DNA of 7,994 nt, taken from Peptococcaceae bacterium (lineage in GTDB: Bacteria; Bacillota; Peptococcia; Peptococcales; Peptococcaceae). The stretch spans positions 1-7,994 of the forward strand of contig JAFOFM010000208.1 in assembly GCA_017387265.1 (NCBI GenBank), written 5' to 3'. This document shows, piece by piece, positions 1-5,958 of this stretch; positions within the stretch are counted from its first letter, which is position 1; each line of letters begins with the position of its first letter. The notes beneath the pieces are model-generated. The model saw nothing but the letters and a program-made list of their open reading frames with translations, was not told the DNA's origin and did not search any database. The position numbers and the translations under genes are program-made.

Positions 1-1
1 G

Positions 2-121
2 ATTGAATATGCCAATGAAGAAGACCTGACACTGGTTATTAATAAAGGCGAAGCAGAATTAATCGGTCTGGAGATTCCAGCAGAACTGATGAATCAGGCA
101 GAAATTGTAGTAACCAGATAA
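2..121 (+). CDS. ABC transporter substrate-binding protein, C-terminal end (partial)
   Basis: Only the last 39 codons and the TAA stop are in the window; the start lies upstream. The reading frame contains LTLVINKGEAELIGLEIPAE, which resembles the end of COG2984 (TrpX-like) extracellular solute-binding proteins, where a late beta strand is followed by a short helix. Such proteins are normally lipoproteins that hand substrate to a COG4120 permease. A permease of exactly that family follows on the same strand, which is the main support for the call. Known relatives are linked to aromatic amino acid uptake, so tryptophan or tyrosine is a possible substrate, but nothing visible here fixes it. Too little remains to judge signal peptide or ligand residues. 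Confidence 0.72.
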   Translation: MEYANEEDLTLVINKGEAELIGLEIPAELMNQAEIVVTR

Positions 122-208
122 TTCTATGGAATGACTATAAAAACAGGACAATTAAAGAACAGTATTATTAATATCTAAACTGTTGTATAACATTTTTCAG
201 CAGTATTA

Positions 209-237
209 TTGCAAAAATATAAAAAGTGGTCTAAAAT
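209..237 (+). promoter_or_regulatory. Candidate internal sigma-A promoter ahead of the permease gene
   Basis: TTGCAA (209-214) and TAAAAT (232-237) are separated by exactly 17 bases in an AT-rich, 161-base gap between the binding-protein gene and the permease gene. A start site near 244 would leave a leader of about 40 bases before the ATG at 283. It would allow permease and ATPase to be transcribed apart from the binding protein. The call rests on box match and spacing only; AT-rich spacers give chance matches. Confidence 0.45.
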
Positions 238-282
238 AGTAGCAGACTTTATTTGCAGGATGGTAGAAGGGAGTTTTACAGA

Positions 283-1167
283 ATGAGTATGAGTTTATTG
301 ACATCCACACTGTGGCAGGGGCTGCTGTGGGGGATTCTGGCGCTGGGTGTTTTCTTAACATACCGCGTACTGGATGTTGCCGATTTAACAGTAGAGGGCA
401 GCTATCCATTAGGGGCTGCTGTAGGCGTTTCGTATATTGCTGGCGGCGGTTCTCCGGTTATGGCTGTAGTTCTGGCATTTTTAGCTGGTTCTGTTGCAGG
501 GGTTGTAACTGGTTTATTACACACAAAATTAAAAATTCCGGCATTACTGGCTGGTATTTTAACTATGATTGGTCTTTACTCCATTAATATTCGTGTAATG
601 GGGGATAAATCCAACGTATCTATTTTACGTATGGATACTATCTATACCTTCTTTGAAAATTTCGGACTGGGCAAAAACGAAAGTATTCTGGTTTGCGGTC
701 TGATTTTTGTAGTAACATTAATTGTATTCCTGTACTGGTTCTTTGGTACAGAAATCGGTGCGGCAATTCGTGCAACCGGCTGCAATAAACAGATGATTCG
801 TGCACAGGGTGTTGATACCGATATCACCATTATTTTAGGCTTATTAATCAGTAATGGTATGGTAGCTATGGCTGGTGCGTTAATCGGTCAGAGCCAGGGC
901 TTTGCCGATGTAGGGATGGGTACAGGTACCATTGTTATTGGTCTGGCTTCGGTTATTATCGGGGAAGTATTATTTGGTACCCGTAACTTTATGAACTGGC
1001 TGTTAGCAGTAGTGGGCGGTTCTATTGTATATCGTGTTGTTATTGCTGCTGTACTGAAAATGGGTATGAACCAGAACGATATGAAACTGCTGACAGCAAG
1101 TATTGTAGTTATCGCTCTGGCTATGCCGCTGATTAAAGAAAAAATCAAAAATGCGAAGGGGGCGTAA
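283..1167 (+). CDS. ABC transporter permease, COG4120 (TrpY-like) family
   Basis: This is a 294-residue integral membrane protein, the usual size for the family, and forms the channel of the importer. About eight hydrophobic segments are visible, beginning at residues 10-27, 43-52, 58-79 and 85-103. Family-like motifs are DLTVEGS (34-40), the cytoplasmic coupling-loop stretch GTEIGAAIRATGCN (155-168) and a glycine-rich GQSQGFADVGMGTG (202-215). I chose the ATG at 283 because a purine-rich site (GAAGGGAG) ends about ten bases before it. The frame stays open upstream to a TTG at 253, but that start has no good binding site. It lies 161 bases after the binding-protein gene and 3 bases before the ATPase gene. 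Substrate is unknown; an aromatic amino acid is an inference from relatives. Confidence 0.87.
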   Translation: MSMSLLTSTLWQGLLWGILALGVFLTYRVLDVADLTVEGSYPLGAAVGVSYIAGGGSPVMAVVLAFLAGSVAGVVTGLLHTKLKIPALLAGILTMIGLYSINIRVMGDKSNVSILRMDTIYTFFENFGLGKNESILVCGLIFVVTLIVFLYWFFGTEIGAAIRATGCNKQMIRAQGVDTDITIILGLLISNGMVAMAGALIGQSQGFADVGMGTGTIVIGLASVIIGEVLFGTRNFMNWLLAVVGGSIVYRVVIAAVLKMGMNQNDMKLLTASIVVIALAMPLIKEKIKNAKGA

Positions 1168-1170
1168 TCC

Positions 1171-1965
1171 ATGTTAGACGTAAAAGAAATCCGAAAAACT
1201 TTTAATAAAGGGACAATTAATGAAAAACGTGCTCTGCAGGGATTAAGCCTGCATTTAAATGATGGCGACTTTGTAACAGTAATTGGTGGTAATGGTGCCG
1301 GCAAGTCGACTATGCTGAATGCAATTGCAGGTCTGTGGCCGGTAGATAGCGGAAGCATCACAATTGATGGCGTAGATGTTACCAAACAGCCGGAACACAA
1401 ACGCGCTAAATATATTGGCCGTGTATTCCAGGACCCAATGATGGGTACTGCTGCTAATATGCAGATTGAAGAAAATCTGGCGATTGCCAGCCGCCGCGGG
1501 AAAATCCCTGGTCTGGCATGGAGTTCTAAAGCAAGTCAGAGAGAAAAATTCCGTGAAATGGTAGCGGAACTGGATTTAGGTTTAGAAGATCGTTTATCCA
1601 GCAAAGTAGGGCTGTTATCCGGTGGTCAGCGCCAGGCAGTTACTCTGCTGATGGCAACCATTAACAAACCAAAACTGCTGCTGTTAGACGAACATACCGC
1701 AGCACTGGACCCAAAAACTGCTGCAAAAGTACTGGAATTAACTGAACGTATTGTAGAGCGTGATAAATTAACTACACTGATGATTACTCATAACATGCGC
1801 GATGCTCTGCGTTGCGGGAATCGTTTAATTATGCTGCACAACGGCCAGATTATTATTGACGTTGCCGGGGAAGAAAAGAAAAACCTGGATGTACCGGACC
1901 TGCTGAAAATGTTCGAAAAAGCATCTGGTGCAGAAATGGCAAACGACCGTATGCTGTTAGGTTAA
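1171..1965 (+). CDS. ABC transporter ATP-binding protein, COG1101 (TrpZ-like) family
   Basis: This cytoplasmic nucleotide-binding subunit of 264 residues should power the importer encoded just upstream. All motifs are present in order: Walker A GGNGAGKS (39-46), Q-loop Gln87 in VFQDP, signature LSGGQ (149-153), Walker B LLLLDE (169-174), D-loop ALD (178-180) and switch His207 in MITHNM. The residue after the Walker B glutamate is His (DEHT) rather than the common Pro, which I recall as typical of this subfamily. The start is preceded by GAAGGGGG inside the last codons of the permease gene, and the gap is 3 bases, so the two are probably translationally coupled. A terminator follows directly, so this is the last gene of the operon. 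It looks intact and active. Confidence 0.92.
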   Translation: MLDVKEIRKTFNKGTINEKRALQGLSLHLNDGDFVTVIGGNGAGKSTMLNAIAGLWPVDSGSITIDGVDVTKQPEHKRAKYIGRVFQDPMMGTAANMQIEENLAIASRRGKIPGLAWSSKASQREKFREMVAELDLGLEDRLSSKVGLLSGGQRQAVTLLMATINKPKLLLLDEHTAALDPKTAAKVLELTERIVERDKLTTLMITHNMRDALRCGNRLIMLHNGQIIIDVAGEEKKNLDVPDLLKMFEKASGAEMANDRMLLG

Positions 1966-1975
1966 GATTGTTATT

Positions 1976-2003
1976 AAAAGACACCTTTCGAGGTGTCTTT
2001 TTT
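1976..2003 (+). terminator. Rho-independent terminator of the ABC transporter operon
   Basis: An 11-bp perfect stem (AAAAGACACCT, 1976-1986, with AGGTGTCTTTT, 1991-2001) closes on a TTCG tetraloop. It runs into a T tract to 2003. It begins 10 bases after the ATPase stop codon. Confidence 0.93.
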
Positions 2004-2010
2004 GTGTCTG

Positions 2011-2051
2011 TAAATAAAAAACAGGGAATACACATTTGTGTATTCCCTGTT
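2011..2051 (-). terminator. Rho-independent terminator of the yybS-rplI operon
   Basis: A 14-bp perfect stem pairs 2020-2033 with 2038-2051 across a 4-base loop. Read on the minus strand, it is followed by TTTTTATTTA (complement of 2011-2020). It starts 13 bases after the rplI stop. Together with the terminator at 1976-2003 it separates two convergent operons. Confidence 0.92.
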
Positions 2052-2064
2052 ATAGTTGTTGCTA

Positions 2065-2514
2065 TTAGCCCTGTTCAATAATTTTGACAGCCAGTTCTAC
2101 ATGTACGTCTGGATGCAGTTTTACCATTGGACGGTAAGTGCCCAGGGTTTTGATGTTTTCTTCCAGATTGATTTTGCGTTTATCGATTTTGTATCCAGTG
2201 GATTTTTCCAGCTGTTCCGCAATTTCTTTACTGGTAACAGCGCCGAACAGTTTACCGCCGGCACCGCATTTTACCTGCATAGTTACAGTGATTTCTTTTA
2301 ACTTTTCACCTAAAGCAATAGCTTCTGCTTTTTGTGCAGCTGCTTTGTCTGCGCGGATTTTTTCCTGGCGCTGTAATTCTTTCATATTGGCAGGGGTAGC
2401 TTCTACTGCCAGTTTCTTTGGAAACAGATAGTTACGTGCGTACCCTTCTTTTGCTTCTAATACCTGATCTTTTTTGCCGACTTTCGGCACGTCCTGTAAT
2501 AAAATAACTTTCAT
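2065..2514 (-). CDS. rplI: 50S ribosomal protein L9
   Basis: The 149-residue product has the normal length and two-domain layout of bacterial L9. The N-terminal 23S rRNA-binding domain (about 1-50) starts MKVILLQDVPKVGKKDQVLE and holds the signature GYARNYLFPKKLA (24-36). A charged connecting helix (about 45-75) follows, and then the C-terminal domain containing GKLFGAVTSKEIAEQL. L9 sits at the base of the L1 stalk and helps keep reading frame. The ATG is 11 bases after the yybS stop codon, and its binding site AGGAGG overlaps that stop (GGTTAGGAGG), which implies translational coupling. In many Firmicutes gdpP lies between yybS and rplI; here it is absent. Confidence 0.97.
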   Translation of the reverse strand: MKVILLQDVPKVGKKDQVLEAKEGYARNYLFPKKLAVEATPANMKELQRQEKIRADKAAAQKAEAIALGEKLKEITVTMQVKCGAGGKLFGAVTSKEIAEQLEKSTGYKIDKRKINLEENIKTLGTYRPMVKLHPDVHVELAVKIIEQG

Positions 2515-2525
2515 GATGATTCCTC

Positions 2526-3515
2526 CTAACCTTTTTGCTCTTTCTTATTATCCACCCTTAGCTTGCGGAAGTCAAACAATAAATCTGCCAGACCGGTTAA
2601 AATCAGCCCGACTAAAAAACCTGTAAAGAAAAAAATAACGAAGAAGGCGGTAAATACCTTCATACCCATAGACATTTCTTTAAATTTTAAAACATGCATG
2701 GAAAATGCCAGCCCGTTCAGGAAAAGCAGTGCTGCAAATACCAGAAGCAGATTTAAAATCACGATATTCATCCAGCTGATACTGATGTAATCACCGGCCA
2801 GCCACAGTGCCCAGACCGCGATTAACGCCCATACAAAACTTCCTGGGAGAATCCAGTTCTGGAATCCGTAAGAGCGTGGAATACGGATTTTAAGACGTTT
2901 TAAAATATATGTGGTGATGAAGTAGGTCACGATAGCCATAATACCATGACTGACTACCATCATAGCCGGCATAATACGAATTGCAATGTTGATAATCTGC
3001 ACAAGAAAGTCACTGATTTGTGTCTGACTCATGCCCTGCTGTGCCAGCATAGCAGTCATGCCGGTGGTTTCATACATAGTCAGCATTTCTTTCTGGTATT
3101 CGTCCAGATAAGCGGCAATGTTTTCCGGCGAGAAGCCCATCAGCCCCAGATTAATGAACAGCAGTGCAAGGGCGGCAAAGGCAGCGGCAATAACGCTTGC
3201 ATGGATGGTTTTTACTGCGCTTTTGCGTTTAAACAGCATATAACCCATAACCCAGCCAAGCAGAATATACTGCAGGCCAACGGCTATGGCACTTAATGGT
3301 CCTAAAAATAAAACGGTCAAAATAATTGCCAGTGTACCAGTAAGTGCTCCGGCAAAACTGCCATGCCGTACGGTTACAAGGGTAATAGGAATACTGCAGA
3401 ATAAAAGCGCAAACATACCGATAAGCGGAAGATTTCCAAGCAGTATTAAAATAATTGTCAGCCCGGCCATAATAGCACCTTCGGTTAAGGCACGGACTGT
3501 CATGTTCTGATTCAA
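2526..3515 (-). CDS. yybS: YybS-like DUF2232 integral membrane protein
   Basis: From the TTG start this is a 329-residue, very hydrophobic protein with roughly eight to nine membrane segments. It has a soluble stretch (about 128-172) containing YLDEYQKEMLTMYETTG and a short basic C-terminal tail (FDFRKLRVDNKKEQKG). DUF2232 proteins have no settled biochemical role; their resemblance to vitamin-transporter S components is recalled, not shown here. Position directly before rplI matches the common Firmicute order yybS-(gdpP)-rplI. I chose the TTG at 3515 because AGGTGA (3526-3521) sits five bases before it. A GTG at 3524 lies inside that binding site, and the ATG at 3503 is too far away. No convincing promoter was found upstream, although a TAGAAT at 3580-3575 could be a -10 box. 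Confidence 0.82.
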   Translation of the reverse strand: MNQNMTVRALTEGAIMAGLTIILILLGNLPLIGMFALLFCSIPITLVTVRHGSFAGALTGTLAIILTVLFLGPLSAIAVGLQYILLGWVMGYMLFKRKSAVKTIHASVIAAAFAALALLFINLGLMGFSPENIAAYLDEYQKEMLTMYETTGMTAMLAQQGMSQTQISDFLVQIINIAIRIMPAMMVVSHGIMAIVTYFITTYILKRLKIRIPRSYGFQNWILPGSFVWALIAVWALWLAGDYISISWMNIVILNLLLVFAALLFLNGLAFSMHVLKFKEMSMGMKVFTAFFVIFFFTGFLVGLILTGLADLLFDFRKLRVDNKKEQKG

Positions 3516-3520
3516 TGTTG

Positions 3521-3526
3521 TCACCT
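3521..3526 (-). promoter_or_regulatory. Ribosome binding site that decides the yybS start (TTG)
   Basis: On the minus strand AGGTGA perfectly matches the core anti-Shine-Dalgarno complement and lies 5 bases before TTG (3515-3513). The GTG often chosen by longest-frame rules is contained in this site, so it can hardly be the start. Confidence 0.6.
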
Positions 3527-3538
3527 CATTTATTATAG

Positions 3539-3552
3539 TGCAGAATTCTGCA
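3539..3552. repeat. 14-bp perfect palindrome in the yybS/sppA divergent region
   Basis: TGCAGAATTCTGCA is fully self-complementary with no spacer. It lies 24 bases upstream of the yybS TTG start and within the 196-base region between two divergent genes. It could be a repressor operator for yybS. No known regulator site is recognised, and a palindrome this short can arise by chance. Confidence 0.4.
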
Positions 3553-3638
3553 TCGGTTTCGTATTCATTGCTTTATTCTATTTTGTTGTGGTTTTTACCT
3601 TGTTTTTTATGCAATTTTCTGCGTATCTGGAGGGATTC

Positions 3639-3667
3639 TGGCGATTGATGCGGGAATATGATATAAT
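3639..3667 (+). promoter_or_regulatory. Promoter of sppA (extended -10)
   Basis: A consensus TATAAT (3662-3667) is preceded by TG one base upstream (TGATATAAT), an extended -10. The -35 at 17-base spacing is weak (TGGCGA, 3639-3644), as is usual for extended -10 promoters. Transcription would start near 3674, about 38 bases before the sppA ATG. Confidence 0.7.
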
Positions 3668-3711
3668 GCAGAACAGATAGCAGATAGATAAATGCGAAGG
3701 AGCGGATATAA

Positions 3712-4695
3712 ATGATACAGAATCAAGGCTGCTTTCAGACAAAAGGCTGCGCGATTTTAGAACAGTATGAAACAAGAAAACGGCGAAAAGGAATAAAGAT
3801 TATTGGCGGTATTCTGCTTATTTCTTTCATGCTTGGAATTTTTTTATCGGCAGGAGGTTCCTCCACGCCTTCCGAGGAATATCTTGCGGTACTTCATATT
3901 GAGGGTACGATGTCGGAGAATGATGGATATACGTATGATCAGCAGTATCTGTTAGATAGTGTGGAAGAACTGATACAGGATGAGTACAACCAGGGATTGT
4001 TACTTTGCATTGATACTCCTGGCGGTGCTGTATATCAGATTGATGAATTATATCTTAAATTAATGGAATACAAAGAAAACACCGGGCGTCCAATCTATGC
4101 AGCCGTGGAAAGCTATGCAGCTTCCGGTGGCTATTACGTTGCCTGTGCCGCTGATAAAATCTATGCAAACCGGAATGCTATCACCGGATCTATTGGGGTG
4201 ATTATGGGCGAATTTATTGATGTCAGCGGGCTTTTAGATCAGCTGGGTGTGGATGTTTCCTATGTATCTACCGGTGCCAATAAAGCTATGGGGAGTTCTT
4301 TTGCACCGTTAACTGAAGAACAGCGGGCTATTTATCAGGCAATCTGCGATGAATCCTACGAACGGTTTGTAGCAATTATTTCAGAAAGCCGCAATATGGA
4401 GGAGACAGCCGTGCGCAATCTGGCGGATGGCCGTATTTATACTGCAAATCAGGCAGTGCAGAATGGAATGATTGACGGTATTGAATCCTTTGAAGACACA
4501 TTAAATCGCATGAAAACGGATTTAGGCAATGCCGATATGGAGGTCTGGACTTATCAGTATCAGGGACCGGCAGGGCTTTTTGATTATCTGGCAAGTGGAG
4601 ATATTCAAAAACTGGCGGATACTTTTACAGGCGAGAAACGCCTGATGGAAAACAGTGAACCGCCAGAAGTTATGATGTATTTCAGCGGGTATTAA
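3712..4695 (+). CDS. sppA: Signal peptide peptidase SppA, S49 serine protease
   Basis: This membrane-anchored protease degrades leftover signal peptides after secretion. The 327-residue length fits the short, single-domain Firmicute form. A basic stretch TRKRRKG (21-27) precedes one transmembrane helix (about 28-47). The rest is extracellular and belongs to the ClpP-like S49 fold. Visible landmarks are IDTPGG (100-105), the nucleophile Ser138 in YAASGGYY, TGSIGVIMG (158-166) and the general base Lys191 in GANKAMGSSFAPLT, giving a complete Ser/Lys dyad. The ATG at 3712 has GAAGGAG nine bases upstream. The gene has its own promoter and no strong terminator downstream; the rpsF promoter follows within 60 bases. 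It is transcribed away from yybS. Confidence 0.94.
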   Translation: MIQNQGCFQTKGCAILEQYETRKRRKGIKIIGGILLISFMLGIFLSAGGSSTPSEEYLAVLHIEGTMSENDGYTYDQQYLLDSVEELIQDEYNQGLLLCIDTPGGAVYQIDELYLKLMEYKENTGRPIYAAVESYAASGGYYVACAADKIYANRNAITGSIGVIMGEFIDVSGLLDQLGVDVSYVSTGANKAMGSSFAPLTEEQRAIYQAICDESYERFVAIISESRNMEETAVRNLADGRIYTANQAVQNGMIDGIESFEDTLNRMKTDLGNADMEVWTYQYQGPAGLFDYLASGDIQKLADTFTGEKRLMENSEPPEVMMYFSGY

Positions 4696-4727
4696 AATAA
4701 AATTTCTGACTATAAATAAATTTTTTA

Positions 4728-4756
4728 TTGCGCGGAAAATACTTCTGTGCTATACT
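4728..4756 (+). promoter_or_regulatory. Promoter of the rpsF-ssb-rpsR operon
   Basis: TTGCGC (4728-4733), a 17-base spacer and TATACT (4751-4756) form a good sigma-A promoter. TG one base before the -10 (TGCTATACT) extends it. The start site would be near 4763, giving a leader of about 60 bases that holds the structured element described separately. Confidence 0.8.
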
Positions 4757-4770
4757 AAACAAGTTATGAA

Positions 4771-4810
4771 TCCCTGCTCTGACAAAGTCAGGGCCATTAG
4801 TCCGGGGGGA
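4771..4810 (+). ncRNA. Probable S6:S18 ribosomal protein leader (autoregulatory mRNA element)
   Basis: The rpsF leader can form an outer stem TCCC (4771-4774) with GGGA (4807-4810). An inner hairpin CTGAC (4779-4783), loop AAA, GTCAG (4787-4791) sits inside it. On the 3' side an unpaired CCG (4802-4804) abuts the outer stem. This matches the known arrangement by which the S6:S18 complex binds its own mRNA, where a CCG bulge mimics the 16S rRNA site. The outer stem ends at the edge of the GGAGG binding site, so protein binding would block initiation. A competing pairing, CCCTG (4772-4776) with CAGGG (4789-4793), is possible. The call is from manual folding only. Confidence 0.6.
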
Positions 4811-4823
4811 GGAGGTGCACAAG

Positions 4824-5114
4824 ATGCGTGATTACGAATTACTGTACATCATTAAACCAGAAGTAGCTGAAGAAGCAATCGATGGCATCATCGAAAAATT
4901 CAATGGTATCCTGGTTGGTGAAGGCGCAACTGTAGCTGAAGTTGATAAATGGGGCAAACGTAAACTGGCCTATGAAATCGACAAAAAATATCGTGAAGGT
5001 TACTACGTGTTAGTAAAATTCAACGGTCCAGCAGCTGCTGTTGACGAATGCGATCGTCTGATGAAAATCGACGACACCATTCTGCGTCAGTTAACAACTA
5101 AAGTCGGCGAATAA
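4824..5114 (+). CDS. rpsF: 30S ribosomal protein S6
   Basis: The 96-residue product has the normal S6 length and begins MRDYELLYIIKPE, the typical first strand of the ferredoxin-like fold. The signature WGKRKLAYEIDK lies at about 41-52, and the chain ends DDTILRQLTTKVGE. S6 pairs with S18 on the platform of the small subunit. I chose ATG 4824 because GGAGG (4811-4815) is eight bases upstream; the in-frame GTG at 4815 overlaps that site and would add three residues not seen in the family. It is the first gene of the rpsF-ssb-rpsR operon and is probably feedback controlled through the leader. Confidence 0.97.
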   Translation: MRDYELLYIIKPEVAEEAIDGIIEKFNGILVGEGATVAEVDKWGKRKLAYEIDKKYREGYYVLVKFNGPAAAVDECDRLMKIDDTILRQLTTKVGE

Positions 5115-5135
5115 TTTCTTAATGGAGAGTTATTT

Positions 5136-5564
5136 ATGAACAAAATTATGTTAATTGGTCGTCTGACAAAAGATCCAGAATTACGTTATACACAGAGCGG
5201 CAGTGCAGTAGCAAGCTTTACACTGGCAGTTAATCGCCGGTTTGCAAACCAGAGTGGTGAACGGGAAGCCGATTTCATCAACTGTGTTGCATGGCAGAAA
5301 TCTGCGGAGTTTGTTGCGAATTACTTCAAAAAAGGCCAGCAGATGGCTTTAGAAGGCAGACTGCAGGTTCGCAGCTATGACGGTAATGATGGACAGAGAC
5401 GCTGGGTGACAGAAGTCATTGCTGAACAGATTGAATTTGTTGGCTCTAAAAATGACAATGCTGGCTCCGGCAGACAGGATTATCAGAACAATAACGCTTC
5501 TGCAGGCTCTAGTCTGGGTCTGGGTGAAGAAATCGTATTTGATGATAATGACTTACCTTTTTAA
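5136..5564 (+). CDS. ssb: Single-stranded DNA-binding protein
   Basis: The 142-residue protein coats single-stranded DNA in replication, recombination and repair. The OB fold fills about residues 1-104, beginning [19 protein letters not shown] and including FINCVAW (47-53), [17 protein letters not shown] and RRWVTEV (88-94). A low-complexity Gly/Ser/Asn/Gln linker (about 105-130) leads to the acidic tip DDNDLPF (136-142), which recruits partner proteins. The start is preceded by GGAGAG six bases upstream, 21 bases after rpsF. Placement between rpsF and rpsR is the classic Firmicute arrangement, so this is likely the essential housekeeping copy rather than a phage or plasmid one. Confidence 0.97.
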   Translation: MNKIMLIGRLTKDPELRYTQSGSAVASFTLAVNRRFANQSGEREADFINCVAWQKSAEFVANYFKKGQQMALEGRLQVRSYDGNDGQRRWVTEVIAEQIEFVGSKNDNAGSGRQDYQNNNASAGSSLGLGEEIVFDDNDLPF

Positions 5565-5582
5565 TGAAGGAGGAACTCAATC

Positions 5583-5819
5583 ATGGCAAAACGTGAACGT
5601 AACCCAAGAAAAATGAAGAAAAAAGTTTGCGCTTTCTGTGTAGATAAAGCTGAAGCTATCGATTACAAAGATGTTGCAAAACTGAAAAAATACGTAACTG
5701 AAAGAGGTAAAATCCTGCCAAGACGTATTTCCGGTAACTGTGCAAAACATCAGAGAGCTCTGACCGTTGCTATCAAACGTGCTAGAGTAATGGCTTTATT
5801 ACCATACACAACCGAGTAA
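5583..5819 (+). CDS. rpsR: 30S ribosomal protein S18
   Basis: The 78-residue protein binds S6 and the central domain of 16S rRNA. The core [20 protein letters not shown] followed by [13 protein letters not shown] and a basic AIKRAR helix are unmistakable. Cys16, Cys19, Cys53 and His56 form a C-x2-C / C-x2-H set, so this is the cysteine-retaining (potentially zinc-binding) form of S18. A strong GAAGGAGGA site precedes the ATG. It is the last gene of the operon, 18 bases after ssb, and a terminator follows at once. I see no yybS after it, although yybS is the usual next gene in many Firmicutes. Confidence 0.97.
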   Translation: MAKRERNPRKMKKKVCAFCVDKAEAIDYKDVAKLKKYVTERGKILPRRISGNCAKHQRALTVAIKRARVMALLPYTTE

Positions 5820-5830
5820 TAGCGATATTG

Positions 5831-5862
5831 ACTCCTGTACCATCTGGTACAGGAGTTTTTTT
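5831..5862 (+). terminator. Rho-independent terminator of the rpsF operon
   Basis: An 11-bp perfect stem (ACTCCTGTACC, 5831-5841, with GGTACAGGAGT, 5846-5856) with loop ATCT is followed by a run of T to 5862. It starts 11 bases after the rpsR stop. Confidence 0.95.
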
Positions 5863-5880
5863 GTGCAAATGTTGCAATTA
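5863..5880. repeat. Short upstream motif, copy A, with inverted repeat
   Basis: GTGCAAATGTTGCAATTA contains the perfect inverted repeat TGCAA-ATG-TTGCA (5864-5876). A similar sequence sits at 6714-6732, in the same place relative to the next gene: after a terminator and 75-90 bases before the ATG. It may be a shared operator or chance; no matching -10 box lies 17 bases after TTGCAA in this copy. Confidence 0.3.
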
Positions 5881-5958
5881 TCACATACAGATACGCTGTT
5901 TTCGGGTAAGATATTCTTGTAAACGAATAAACGATCAATCGCAAAGGGGCGTATTTAT

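Noticed and set aside
888..1400. 170-codon open frame on the minus strand
   Set aside because: It lies antisense across the permease/ATPase junction, has no ribosome binding site, and both plus-strand genes are clearly conserved families.
2946..3296. 116-codon plus-strand open frame within yybS
   Set aside because: It is antisense to a continuous membrane protein frame, and its His/Gln/Asn-rich product looks like a shadow translation.
3532..3537. TATAAT on the minus strand as a -10 box for yybS
   Set aside because: It is only five bases from the Shine-Dalgarno sequence, so the transcript would start inside the binding site, and no -35 box lies at 16-18 bases.
3674..3687. Tandem CAGATAG repeat in the sppA leader
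   Set aside because: Two 7-base copies just after the promoter; too short to interpret and may be chance.
4696..4729. AT-only hairpin after sppA as a terminator
   Set aside because: The pairing needs a bulge, has a 12-base loop and no G-C pairs in its core, so it would be very weak; it also runs into the rpsF -35 box.
5872..5894. TTGCAA at 5872 as a -35 box for the iron-sulfur gene
   Set aside because: The sequence at 16-18 bases downstream (GCTGTT region) does not resemble a -10 box, so no promoter is claimed there.
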